From the NCBI RefSeq assembly GCF_005233835.1, contig NZ_SZQA01000052.1:1-40519 (forward strand): a stretch of 40,519 nucleotides of DNA, in the 5' to 3' direction. The first letter of the stretch is position 1. Every line of letters starts with the position of its first letter. Shown here piece after piece: positions 33,504 through 40,519 of the stretch. Origin of the DNA: Herbidospora galbida (GTDB lineage Bacteria; Actinomycetota; Actinomycetes; Streptosporangiales; Streptosporangiaceae). The translations under genes were made by a program, and so were the position numbers. The notes beneath the pieces are model-generated. The model was not told where the DNA came from, ran no database searches, and worked only from the letters and a program-made list of their open reading frames with translations.

Positions 33504-34195
33504 GGCGCGGCCTTCAGCACGTAGCCGACCCCGCGCACGGTGTGGATCAGCCGGGGCTCCCCCTCGGCCTCGGTCTTGCGGCGCAGGTACATGACGTAGA
33601 CGTCCAGGGAGTTGGACGAGGGTTCGAAGTCGAAGCCCCACACCGCGCTGAGGATCTGCTCCCGGCTGAGCACCTGGCGGGGGTGGGCCAGGAACAGCTC
33701 CAGCAGCAGGAACTCGGTCCGGGTCAGGTCGAGCGGCCGGCGGCCGCGCCGCACCTCCCGGGTCGCCGGGTGCATCCGCAGTCCCTCGAAGGCCAGCTCG
33801 TCGCCGTCCGCGGAGGCCAGCGCGCTGCGCCGCAGCAGCGCCCTCACCCGGGCCAGCAGCTCGTCGAGCTCGAACGGTTTGACCAGGTAGTCGTCGGCTC
33901 CGGCGTCCAGGCCCGAGACGCGGTCGCCGACGGCGTCGCGGGCGGTCAGCATCAGGATCGGCACGCTGTCGCCCACCGCCCGCAGGCGGCGGCAGGTGGT
34001 GAGCCCGTCGAGGCGCGGCATCATGACGTCGAGCAGGACGGCGTCGTAGGCCTCGCGCTGGAGCTCGGCCAGCGCGGCCAGCCCGTCGGAGGCCGTCCCG
34101 ACCCGGTATCCCTCGAACTCCAGGCTGCGCCGCAGCGCCTCACGCAGGGCGGGCTCGTCGTCGACGACCAGGAGCCGGGGTGTCTCGTCCGTCAC
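33500..34195 (-). CDS. OmpR-family response regulator, MprA-like
   Basis: A 231-aa regulator. The receiver domain has LLVVDDEP (acidic pocket), the phospho-acceptor Asp in [20 protein letters not shown] and the Lys of LVKPFE. The C-terminal winged helix has [41 protein letters not shown] and [11 protein letters not shown]. The ending closely resembles mycobacterial MprA. I choose GTG 34195 because TACCGT (34207-34202) lies exactly 6 nt before it, a leaderless arrangement; GTG 34201 would add two residues. It is 34 bp downstream of the second FAD oxidoreductase gene, so it may also be read from that promoter. Confidence 0.93.
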   Translation of the reverse strand: MTDETPRLLVVDDEPALREALRRSLEFEGYRVGTASDGLAALAELQREAYDAVLLDVMMPRLDGLTTCRRLRAVGDSVPILMLTARDAVGDRVSGLDAGADDYLVKPFELDELLARVRALLRRSALASADGDELAFEGLRMHPATREVRRGRRPLDLTRTEFLLLELFLAHPRQVLSREQILSAVWGFDFEPSSNSLDVYVMYLRRKTEAEGEPRLIHTVRGVGYVLKAAP

Positions 34196-34229
34196 GGTCA
34201 CACGGTAACGACCGCCTCTGAGAGGACCC

Positions 34230-35717
34230 TTAACGTTCCAGAACGGCCATCGCCGCGTTGTGGCCCGGGATGCCGCTCACGCCGCCGCCGCGCCGCGCGC
34301 CCGCCCCGCACAGCAGCAGCCGTTCGTGGGCGGTCTCCACGCCCCAGCGGCCCTCGCCCTCGGCATAGGGCCACGACAGGTCCTGGTGGAAGATGTGCCC
34401 TCCGGGGAGGGCCGCGTCCTTTTCCAGGTCGAGGGGGGTCTTGGCCTCCAGGCAGCCGGGCAGCAGCACGTCCTCGATGGGTTCGGCCAGGACCGAGTCG
34501 ATCGAGGCGAGGGTCCGGCGGACCGCCTCGTCCTTGGCCCCCGGGCGGTCGAACAGCCGCGCGGGCATGTGCAGGCCGAACAGCGTCATCGTCTGCGCGC
34601 CCGATGTGCGCAGGTCGGCGCCGAGGATCGACGGGTCGGTCAGCGAGTGGCAGTAGACCTCGGCGGGCGGCAGATCGGGGATCTCCCCCGCCGACGCCTG
34701 CCGGAAGGCGGCGGCGAGCTGGTCGCGGCTCTCGTTGATGTGGAAGGTGCCGCTGAAGGCCTCGCGCGGGTCGACCGAGCGGTCCTTCAGCCGGGGCAGC
34801 CGCCTCAGCACCATGTTGATCTTGAGCTGGGCGCCTTCGGGCCGCTGCGGGGTCTCCTCGCCCAGCAGGCCCGCGAGCGTGAAGGGCGGCACGTTCGCGA
34901 GGACCTTCGCGCCGGTCACGGTGTGCTCGCCGGTCTCGTCCCGGTACGTCACCTCGCCGGTCGCCGGGTCGATCGCGACCACCTCGGCGTTGAGGCGGAT
35001 CTGCGCGCCGGCCTTCAGGGCGATCGCGGCCAGCCCGCCCGTGACGGCGCCCATGCCGCCCACCGGGACGTTCCAGTCACCCGTGCCGTCGCCGACGACG
35101 TGGTAGAGGAAGCACCGGTTGGCCAGCAGGTCGGTGTCAGGGTCGGCGAAGGTGCCGATCAGGGCGTCGGTCAGCACCACCCCGCGCACCACGTCGTCGG
35201 CGAACCACTCGTTCACCACCTGGCCGATGGGCCGTTCGAACAGATCGGTCCACGCCTCGCCCACCAGGTTCCTCATCGCGTCGCGCGGCATCAGCGGCTC
35301 GATCAGGGTGGGCGCGATCGCGGTCGCGGCGGCGGCCGTCATGGCGTAGAAGCGCCGCCAGGCCACGATCTCGTGGCCGCCACCGGTGATGTTCGCGAAC
35401 GAGGCGGCGGTGCGGTCCTCGTCGCCGCCGTCGACCAGCAGGCCGCCGTCGCCGACCGGCGTGTACGACGAGTAGCGCCGCCGCCGCAGGTCGAGCGGCA
35501 GCCCCAGGTCGGTCACGACCTTGGAGGGCAGCAGGCTGACGAGGTAGGAGTAGCGCGAGACCCGGGCCTCGACGCCCGGGAAGGCCTGGGCCGAGATGGC
35601 CAGGCCGCCCACGTGGCCGAACCGCTCCAGCAGGAGCACGCTCTTGCCCGCGCGGGCGAGATAGGCGGCGGCGACCAGGCCGTTGTGGCCGGCACCGCAG
35701 ATGACGACGTCGAACAT
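34230..35717 (-). CDS. FAD-dependent oxidoreductase, second copy
   Basis: A 495-aa flavoprotein. N-terminal FAD site [35 protein letters not shown], interior [24 protein letters not shown], and C-terminal [25 protein letters not shown]. The overall plan is the same as the protein at 20875-22473 (shared [17 protein letters not shown] and GGMGAV signatures), so the two are paralogues. The substrate is unknown; carotenoid partners are absent. ATG 35717 follows GAGGGGAA. It heads a leftward run with the MprA/MprB pair, glycosyltransferase and ferritin-like gene. Confidence 0.9.
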   Translation of the reverse strand: MFDVVICGAGHNGLVAAAYLARAGKSVLLLERFGHVGGLAISAQAFPGVEARVSRYSYLVSLLPSKVVTDLGLPLDLRRRRYSSYTPVGDGGLLVDGGDEDRTAASFANITGGGHEIVAWRRFYAMTAAAATAIAPTLIEPLMPRDAMRNLVGEAWTDLFERPIGQVVNEWFADDVVRGVVLTDALIGTFADPDTDLLANRCFLYHVVGDGTGDWNVPVGGMGAVTGGLAAIALKAGAQIRLNAEVVAIDPATGEVTYRDETGEHTVTGAKVLANVPPFTLAGLLGEETPQRPEGAQLKINMVLRRLPRLKDRSVDPREAFSGTFHINESRDQLAAAFRQASAGEIPDLPPAEVYCHSLTDPSILGADLRTSGAQTMTLFGLHMPARLFDRPGAKDEAVRRTLASIDSVLAEPIEDVLLPGCLEAKTPLDLEKDAALPGGHIFHQDLSWPYAEGEGRWGVETAHERLLLCGAGARRGGGVSGIPGHNAAMAVLER

Positions 35718-35780
35718 GGTGGTTCCCCTCGTTTACCCGTCGTTTGGGCAGATTCGCAACGAAAACGGGAGCGTGGCTAG

Positions 35781-35790
35781 AGACCGGTCT
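35781..35790. promoter_or_regulatory. Palindrome in the FAD/psuG divergent promoter
   Basis: AGACCGGTCT is a perfect 10-bp palindrome, with TGGC (35774-35777) and GCCA (35791-35794) further out. It lies midway in the 161-bp divergent gap. A candidate operator for a GntR- or TetR-type regulator that is not encoded in the window. Confidence 0.35.
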
Positions 35791-35878
35791 GCCAATGGGG
35801 CTGCGGCGGGGACACCATGCCCGCACCTTACATTTGTGAGTGCTCTGGGACCACCTGCGACGTATGGGGAGATTTCAA

Positions 35879-36787
35879 ATGATCAAGCGTTCCGAGGAAG
35901 TGGCGACCGCGCTCGCGGAGGGCCGGCCGGTGGTGGCACTGGAGTCGACCATCATCTCCCACGGCCTGCCGCAGCCCAGGAACCTCGAAGTGGCCCGTGA
36001 GCTGGAAGGACTCGTCAGGGCGGGCGGCGCGGTCCCGGCCACGATCGCGGTCCTCGACGGCGTGCCCCGCGCCGGGCTGACCGACGAGGAGCTGGTGCGG
36101 GTCGCGACCGAGCCGGGGCTGCGCAAGCTCGGCTTCCGCGACCTGGCGCCGTGCGCGACCCTCAAGCTGAGCGGCGCGACGACGGTCTCGGCGACCTCGT
36201 TCCTGGCCGCCCGCGCCGGCATCCGGGTGTTCGCCACCGGCGGCCTGGGCGGCGTGCACCGCGGCTACACCTCCGTGCAGGACGAGTCGGCCGACATCGA
36301 CACGCTGAGCCGCACCCGCATCACCGTCGTCTGCGCCGGCGTGAAGTCGATCCTGGACGTGCCCGCCACCCTGCAGCGCCTGGAGACCCGCCAGGTCACC
36401 GTGGTCGGGTTCCGCACGAACGCGTTCCCCGGCTTCTACCTGCACACCTCCGGCGAGCCGGTCGACTGGCGCATCGAGTCGGCCGAGGAGGCCGCCGGCA
36501 TCATGCGCGCCCAGGACGCCCTCGGCGGCCCCGAGACCGCCCTGATCGTCGCCAACCCCGTACCGGAGGACGAGCAGCTCGACCCGGCCCTGCACGACCG
36601 CGTCCTCGCCGAGGCCCTCGCGGCCGCCGAGACCAGCGGAGTGACAGGTCAGGCCATCACCCCCTACTTGCTGGAATACCTGGTCGAGGCCACCCAAGGC
36701 GCCTCACTTGCGGCCAACCTCGCGGCAGTACGCGGAAACACCCGCCTCGCGGCGGAAATCGCGTCATCCTGGACGCCGGAGAATTGA
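35879..36787 (+). CDS. psuG: Pseudouridine-5'-phosphate glycosidase
   Basis: A 302-aa enzyme that breaks the C-C bond between uracil and ribose 5-phosphate in pseudouridine 5'-phosphate. Family signatures: VALESTIISHGLPQPRNLEVARELE, GGAVPATIAVLDG, KLGFRDLAPC, GATTVSATSFLAARAGIRVFATGGLGGVHRG, VVCAGVKSILDVPATLQRLET and GFRTNAFPGFY. The Lys in KSILD and the metal-binding Asp region (DESADIDTLSRT) are present. ATG 35879 follows GGGGAG (35866-35871); upstream ATGs at 35840 and 35864 are less likely. The sugar kinase follows, giving the classical psuG-psuK pairing for reuse of modified RNA nucleosides. Confidence 0.95.
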   Translation: MIKRSEEVATALAEGRPVVALESTIISHGLPQPRNLEVARELEGLVRAGGAVPATIAVLDGVPRAGLTDEELVRVATEPGLRKLGFRDLAPCATLKLSGATTVSATSFLAARAGIRVFATGGLGGVHRGYTSVQDESADIDTLSRTRITVVCAGVKSILDVPATLQRLETRQVTVVGFRTNAFPGFYLHTSGEPVDWRIESAEEAAGIMRAQDALGGPETALIVANPVPEDEQLDPALHDRVLAEALAAAETSGVTGQAITPYLLEYLVEATQGASLAANLAAVRGNTRLAAEIASSWTPEN

Positions 36788-36792
36788 GGGAC

Positions 36793-36864
36793 ATGGGATC
36801 GGGGATGCAGGCGCGGCTGGTGATCGGCGATGTCGTGACCGACGCCGGATCCGGGGCCCCGTGA
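36793..36864 (+). other. 23-codon mini-ORF made by a duplicated kinase N terminus
   Basis: ATG 36793 (or in-frame ATG 36805) opens a 23-codon frame whose middle reads LVIGDVVTD, the same peptide found at the N terminus of the kinase. It then shifts frame and stops at TGA 36862-36864, overlapping the kinase GTG (GTGA). It can be a leader peptide that couples translation from psuG into the kinase, or a relic of an earlier kinase start. It rests on the repeat at 36817-36912. Confidence 0.45.
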
Positions 36865-36912
36865 CCCGGGACGTGAGGGGGCTACTGGTGATCGGCGATG
36901 TCGTGACCGACG
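36817..36912 (+). repeat. 28-nt exact direct repeat at the start of the kinase gene
   Basis: The 28 bases at 36817-36844 and 36885-36912 are identical (both begin CTGGTGATCGG and end GTGACCGACG). The copies are offset by 68 bp, which is not a multiple of three, so they are read in different frames. Identity at the DNA level indicates a recent duplication. Confidence 0.9.
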
Positions 36913-37796
36913 TCGTCGCGCTCCATGCGGAGCCGGTGGCCACGGGCACCGACACCGAGGCCGACATCACGCTGCGGCCCGGCGGCTCGGGCGCCAACAC
37001 CGCCGCGTGGGCCGCCCACCTGGGCGGCGACGCCCGGTTGCTGGCCCGCGTCGGCGCCGACACGGCGGCGTGGCACCTGAACGCGCTGAGCGGCGTCAAA
37101 ACGCATGTGACCGTCGACCCCGCCCGCCCCACCGCCGTCGTGATCGCCATGGTCGACGACGCCGGCGAGCGGTCGTTCCTGACCAACCGGGGCGCGGCGC
37201 GGCACCTCGGCCCGGGAGACTGGACCGACGCGCTGCTCGACGGCGTGGACTGCCTTCACCTGTCCGGCTACCTGATGTGGACGCCGGAGGGGCTGGAGCT
37301 GGCCCGGATCGCCATGCGGGCCGCGAAGGACGTCACGGTCAGCGTCGACCCCGCCTCGACCAGGTTCCTGCGCGAGTTCGGGACCGAACGTTTCCTCGCC
37401 GAGACGCGGGCGGCGGATGTGATCATCCCCAACCGCGACGAGGCGCTCGCGCTGACCGGAGCCGCCGAACCCGAGCGGGCGGCCGAACTCCTCGGCGACA
37501 TCTACGGAACCGCCGTCGTGAAGCTCGGCCCGGCGGGCGCGCTTCTCGCCCAAGACGGGCGTATCGTTGCTCGGGCCGGTGCCGTCTCGGCGGGGCCGGC
37601 CGACCGCGTCGTCGACTCCACGGGCGCGGGAGACGCGTTCGCGGCCGGGTTCCTCACGGCACGACTCGCGGGTTCCACCCGTTCCGAATGTCTCGAAGCG
37701 GGCTGCCGCGCAGGCCGGCGGGCCGTTGGGCTTGTCGGCGGCCGTCCTCCGGCCGTCAAGAACGCAACAGAGCTTTACCCTATTGACACCAATTGA
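36861..37796 (+). CDS. psuK: PfkB-family sugar kinase, probable pseudouridine kinase
   Basis: A 311-aa ribokinase-fold kinase. N terminus GLLVIGDVVTDVVA, substrate glycines RPGGSGANTAAWAAHLGGDARLLARVG, and the ATP-site/catalytic signature DSTGAGDAFAAGF near the C terminus. The family and its position after psuG support phosphorylation of pseudouridine to the 5'-phosphate. GTG 36861 is chosen; GTG 36873 in the same frame is also possible. The true ancestral start may have been ATG 36805, before a 28-nt duplication shifted the frame. A TTGACA element for the next gene overlaps its 3' end. Confidence 0.85.
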   Translation: MTRDVRGLLVIGDVVTDVVALHAEPVATGTDTEADITLRPGGSGANTAAWAAHLGGDARLLARVGADTAAWHLNALSGVKTHVTVDPARPTAVVIAMVDDAGERSFLTNRGAARHLGPGDWTDALLDGVDCLHLSGYLMWTPEGLELARIAMRAAKDVTVSVDPASTRFLREFGTERFLAETRAADVIIPNRDEALALTGAAEPERAAELLGDIYGTAVVKLGPAGALLAQDGRIVARAGAVSAGPADRVVDSTGAGDAFAAGFLTARLAGSTRSECLEAGCRAGRRAVGLVGGRPPAVKNATELYPIDTN

Positions 37797-37821
37797 TAGC
37801 TTGCGGCGTAAGCTGCACCAT
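37783..37821 (+). promoter_or_regulatory. Candidate promoter(s) for the 578-aa protein
   Basis: A consensus -35 TTGACA (37783-37788) has TAAGCT (37809-37814) after 20 bp. An alternative pair is TTGATA (37793-37798) and CACCAT (37816-37821) with an ideal 17-bp spacer. Both overlap or follow the kinase stop. Confidence 0.4.
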
Positions 37822-37861
37822 TAGCAACAAGCGTCACTCTCGGGAGGGTGCGGTCAAACCG

Positions 37862-39598
37862 ATGGACGCCGAGTCAACGATCTGCCTGAGCGATCTGGTT
37901 CCCGCTCTTCGCTGGAGCCGCCCCCAGCAGGTGGCCGAGGTGCTGGGAGATCCACGCCTCCCCGGCGGCTGGTGGGGCTCCGTCGCACTGGGCCGTGCCC
38001 TCGGCACGACCGGAGTTGACTGGGTCTGCGAGCGGCTCGCCCGGCTCGCCGTGACCCACCTCGACCATCTGCCGCTGACCGACTTCATGCCGGCCGTGCA
38101 GGTGCACACGGTCGACCGTCAGCTGCCCGGCTGGCCCGACCCCGTCCGCTCGGTGATCATCGGGCTGGGCGGCTGGCAGCGCCTGCGCCGCCTCACCGCG
38201 GGCGACCTCGACACCCCGTCTGCGGCGGCGACGCCCGAAGTGGTGCTGACGGCGGTGTTCAAGGAGATCTTCACGCACATCCGCATCGAGATCCCCGCCG
38301 AGACCGCCGCCGCGGCGGCCGCCACGGCCGCCGCGCCGCAGGCCAAGGCGCCCGCCCCGGTCCAGCAGCCGGCCAAGTCCGTCCCGCTGTCGGCCCCCGT
38401 GCCGGCCGTCGAGGAGACCGGCATGATGGCCGCGATCCCGGCGATCCCGGCGCGCGGCCAGGTCAACGGCGCGAAACCGGCCGTCAACGGCACCCCCGTG
38501 GTGCCGGCCCCGGCCAAGGAGCCCGAGAAGCCCGCCCCGCTCAACACGGCCGAACACCCGATGGTCGGCCTGGTCGAGCACCTGTTCCGCGAGTGGAACC
38601 AGCTGGAGCGCGCGGTCGCCGCGCAGCGCCTGTTCGCCGCCGAGCCGATCAGCCTCCGCACCCTCGCCCACGAGCTCAACGTCGACCGCGAGCTGCTGTC
38701 GCAGGCCCAGCGCACCGCCGAGGAGCGGGTGCTGATGTGGCTGCGCTCCCCCGACTCCGCCGCCCTGACGGGTCACCTGTTCGGCCTCACCGAGTGGCTC
38801 GGCACCGCCGCCACCCAGGAGCAGCTGATCGGCGCCGACCCGTCCCACCCGATCGAGGTCCCGGCGCTGCGTACGCCCCTGTGGCGGGTCCTGGTGACGC
38901 TCATGCCCGACCGCCGGCTGCAGGACGGCTGGCTCGTCGTGGGCGATCTGGGCGGCCTGCGCGACCGCACCCGCCAGCTGCTGTCGGCCCACCCGGCCGA
39001 CGCCGACGTGATCGAACTGCTCGGCCAGCTCGGCATCCGTTCCCACTCCGCCAAGGCCTGGATGGAAGCCCTGCCGAAAACTCCCGCGAACGCGACGTCC
39101 CCCGTCAACGGCGGCGCCCCTGTGGGCGACGCGCCTCTGCCGCGCCGCACCCCCGGCGCCAACGGCCACCCGGCCCGCCCGGCGGGCGTGCCGATACCGA
39201 AGATGGCCCACAGCGGCCCCGACCCGGCGACCGCCCTGGCCGCGCTCAACGCCCTCACGGGCGGCGCCCCGCGCCCGCACCTGGTGCCCAGCCCGCGCAG
39301 CACGCCGAGCCCGGCCTCCGACCCGCGCCGCTGGCAGCGCATCGACGTCACCAGCGGGCACCTGCGCGGTGAGCCGGTGGCGGTGCCCGAGAACTACGCG
39401 GCCCAGCTCGGCATGCGTCCCGGCACCCTGCTGTCGGTGACCGGCCCCGGCGACAACGCCGTGGTGCTGGTGTGGCGCGACCGGCAGCCGGTCTTCGACT
39501 CGCTGCAGCCGGTGCTGATGCGGCTGAACGCGCGGCCGGGCGACTCGGTCTACGTGACCGTCGACGGCTACCGGCTCGACGCGCAGCTCACGTCCTAA
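37862..39598 (+). CDS. 578-aa protein of unknown function with helix-turn-helix-like segment
   Basis: A soluble multi-domain protein. Residues 1-145 are a compact N-terminal domain (CLSDLVPALRWSRPQQVAEVL, WPDPVRSVIIGLGGWQRLRRL, VVLTAVFKEIFTHIRIEIP). About 150-235 is an Ala/Pro-rich linker. About 240-410 includes HPMVGLVEHLFREWNQLERAVAAQRLF and SLRTLAHELNVDRELLSQAQRTAEERV, which looks like sigma-factor region 4. A second linker follows, then a C-terminal beta domain of about 85 residues (DVTSGHLRGEPVAVPENYAAQLGMRPGTLLSV, PGDSVYVTVDGYRL). ATG 37862 has GGGAGGG (37842-37848) 13 nt upstream. A role in transcription is possible but not shown. Its stop overlaps the convergent GNAT stop by 4 bp. Confidence 0.8.
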   Translation: MDAESTICLSDLVPALRWSRPQQVAEVLGDPRLPGGWWGSVALGRALGTTGVDWVCERLARLAVTHLDHLPLTDFMPAVQVHTVDRQLPGWPDPVRSVIIGLGGWQRLRRLTAGDLDTPSAAATPEVVLTAVFKEIFTHIRIEIPAETAAAAAATAAAPQAKAPAPVQQPAKSVPLSAPVPAVEETGMMAAIPAIPARGQVNGAKPAVNGTPVVPAPAKEPEKPAPLNTAEHPMVGLVEHLFREWNQLERAVAAQRLFAAEPISLRTLAHELNVDRELLSQAQRTAEERVLMWLRSPDSAALTGHLFGLTEWLGTAATQEQLIGADPSHPIEVPALRTPLWRVLVTLMPDRRLQDGWLVVGDLGGLRDRTRQLLSAHPADADVIELLGQLGIRSHSAKAWMEALPKTPANATSPVNGGAPVGDAPLPRRTPGANGHPARPAGVPIPKMAHSGPDPATALAALNALTGGAPRPHLVPSPRSTPSPASDPRRWQRIDVTSGHLRGEPVAVPENYAAQLGMRPGTLLSVTGPGDNAVVLVWRDRQPVFDSLQPVLMRLNARPGDSVYVTVDGYRLDAQLTS

Positions 39599-40041
39599 GG
39601 GTTCTTGGGGCGGAGCAGCTTGCGGTAGTAGGTGGCCGACACCTCGTAGCCGGTCGCCTTGTAGAACTCGGCCGCGCGGCGCGTGGCCAGCGCGACGTAT
39701 CCCGCGTCGCGGCTGCGCGCCCAGAGCTCGAACTCCGCGAGCAGGTGGCGGCCGAGGCCGTGACGGCGGAAGCCGCTCTCGATGATCGCCTCTTCCACCC
39801 ACGCGACCCGGCCGTTGGCGAACAGGGTCAGGTGGGTGAAGCCCAGGAGGTAGCCCCTGACGACGCCGTCGACGGTGGCCACGAGGAGGAGCGCCTCCTC
39901 GTTCTCCAGGAGCTCGGGGAAGGCGGCGTCGAACGCGGCCCGCTCTGGTCGGAACGACACGGCGAATTCGCGAGCCAACGCGAAGATCTGCTCCGCGTCG
40001 GTCTTCTCTGCTCTGCGAAGCTGGAGATCACCGGACGTCAT
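39595..40041 (-). CDS. GNAT-family N-acetyltransferase
   Basis: A 148-aa acetyltransferase. It begins LQLRRAEKTDAEQIFALAREF, has VEEAIIESGFRRHGLGRHLLAEFELWA, where RRHGLG is the acetyl-CoA pyrophosphate loop, and ends GYVALATRRAAEFYKATGYEVSATYYRK, the usual beta-bulge and Tyr region. Substrate unknown. ATG 40041 lies exactly 6 nt after TAGAGT (40053-40048), so a leaderless message is likely. Its stop shares CTAA with the convergent 578-aa gene. Confidence 0.9.
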   Translation of the reverse strand: MTSGDLQLRRAEKTDAEQIFALAREFAVSFRPERAAFDAAFPELLENEEALLLVATVDGVVRGYLLGFTHLTLFANGRVAWVEEAIIESGFRRHGLGRHLLAEFELWARSRDAGYVALATRRAAEFYKATGYEVSATYYRKLLRPKNP

Positions 40042-40047
40042 GAGAGG

Positions 40048-40053
40048 ACTCTA
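40048..40053 (-). promoter_or_regulatory. Leaderless -10 box for the GNAT gene
   Basis: TAGAGT on the minus strand with 6 nt to ATG 40041. TGGACG 18 bp upstream (40077-40072) matches 4 of 6 positions of a -35 box. Confidence 0.55.
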
Positions 40054-40151
40054 GGATCCGTCCAACCTGCGCGTCCATCACCGGGATGCGGTCGCGCGGC
40101 TACCGAGTCCGTCCGAAACGCCTGGCTCAAAGGAAGTTTAAGCAGGTGGGA

Positions 40152-40177
40152 AGTGGTACGTCCGGCCACGTACCACT
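40152..40177. terminator. Perfect 10-bp hairpin after the Rieske gene
   Basis: AGTGGTACGT (40152-40161) and ACGTACCACT (40168-40177) with 6-nt loop CCGGCC. It lies 28 bp beyond the minus-strand Rieske stop, where a terminator is expected. No U-run follows, so an operator is the alternative. Confidence 0.5.
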
Positions 40178-40204
40178 GGTGGTAATGGTGCCAAACTTTC
40201 GGAC

Positions 40205-40519
40205 TTATCCGAGGAGGATCTGGTCGCCCTCGACCTTGATCGGAACCTCCGGGAGCGGGCTCTTGGCGGGGCCGCCCTGGACCGATCCGTCGGCGATCGA
40301 GAACTGCGAGTTGTGGCACGGGCACACGATCTTGCCCGCGTCGACGCTCTTGACCTTGCAGCCCTGGTGGGTGCAGACCGGGCTGAAGGCCTTGTAGGTG
40401 CCGGCCTCCGGCTGCGTCACCACGGCCTGCTCGGTGATCACGCCGCCGCCGACCGGCACGTCGGCCGTCGCGGCGAGCGCGGCGCCGCCGGCCGCGGGGG
40501 CGTCGGTCGCGGGGGCGTC
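40205..40519 (-). CDS. Rieske [2Fe-2S] protein, 5' end cut by window edge
   Basis: The C-terminal 104 residues of a small Rieske protein. Cluster ligands: CTHQGC (Cys-x-His) and CPCHNSQF (Cys-x-x-His), with the GSVQGGPAKSPLPEVPIKVEGDQILL ending typical of cytochrome bc-like or arsenite-oxidase-like small Rieske proteins. The frame is open to base 40519, and the visible upstream residues are Ala/Pro/Asp-rich, like the linker after a Tat or lipoprotein signal in actinomycete homologues; the signal itself is outside the window. The GTG at 40459 is therefore probably internal. It stands alone here and is unlike the oxygenase alpha subunit at 19605. Confidence 0.88.
   Translation of the reverse strand, partial: DAPATDAPAAGGAALAATADVPVGGGVITEQAVVTQPEAGTYKAFSPVCTHQGCKVKSVDAGKIVCPCHNSQFSIADGSVQGGPAKSPLPEVPIKVEGDQILLG

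Noticed and set aside
37874-39802. 642-codon minus-strand frame over the 578-aa protein
   Set aside because: Arg/Gly/His-rich with no folded pattern; it also runs antisense into the real GNAT gene region.

Overview
This window is from a high-GC actinomycete. By eye the coding DNA is about 70% G+C, GTG starts are frequent, 4-bp start/stop overlaps are the rule, and several genes look leaderless. Its XRE regulator is of the helix-turn-helix plus DUF5753-like type, and it has an MprA/MprB-like two-component pair. A Streptosporangiales-type genome is my best guess, but that placement is inference. Both window edges cut genes: a SNF2 helicase on the left and a Rieske protein on the right. I see no rRNA, tRNA, CRISPR array, insertion sequence or phage gene. 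Every intergenic gap is under 300 bp except the one between the two ABC permease genes, which holds a minus-strand gene.

Layout. 0-4.2 kb: a SNF2 helicase and a SWIM zinc-finger protein, then a convergent lipid kinase. 4.2-7.1 kb: a large secreted M6 metalloprotease read leftwards. 7.2-10.6 kb: a GlcD-like flavin oxidase, a Ser/Thr kinase with an outer domain, and a convergent small secreted protein. 10.7-16.7 kb: a tight operon of acyl-CoA carboxylase beta, acyl-CoA carboxylase alpha, enoyl-CoA hydratase and an AtuA-family protein, probably for a branched or isoprenoid acyl-CoA. 16.7-18.2 kb: a 68-aa protein, an XRE/DUF5753 regulator and an 85-aa Cys-pair protein, tied together by GCAATTGC palindromes.

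18.2-26.2 kb is the most interesting part. A leftward operon (FAD oxidoreductase, an unlisted 50-aa Trp/Cys protein, a Rieske monooxygenase alpha subunit, a class III aminotransferase) diverges from a polyamine-type ABC system (binding protein, permease, permease) that has no ATPase gene in the window. An imine-reductase-like dehydrogenase ends against the second permease. The shared promoter gap carries an extended palindrome with core ACTGGTTAACCAGT. 27.1-31.1 kb: acyl-CoA dehydrogenase, TetR regulator and a divergent ADP-forming acyl-CoA ligase, with related ACTGG-type palindromes in both gaps. This suggests that one TetR governs the amine/transport locus and the acyl-CoA genes together.

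31.0-35.7 kb: a leftward operon of a second FAD oxidoreductase, an MprA-like response regulator, its histidine kinase, a family 2 glycosyltransferase and a ferritin-like protein. 35.9-37.8 kb: pseudouridine breakdown genes psuG and psuK-like, with a 28-nt direct repeat at the kinase start. 37.9-39.6 kb: a 578-aa protein of unknown function with a sigma-region-4-like helix-turn-helix segment. 39.6 kb to the end: a GNAT acetyltransferase and the cut Rieske gene.
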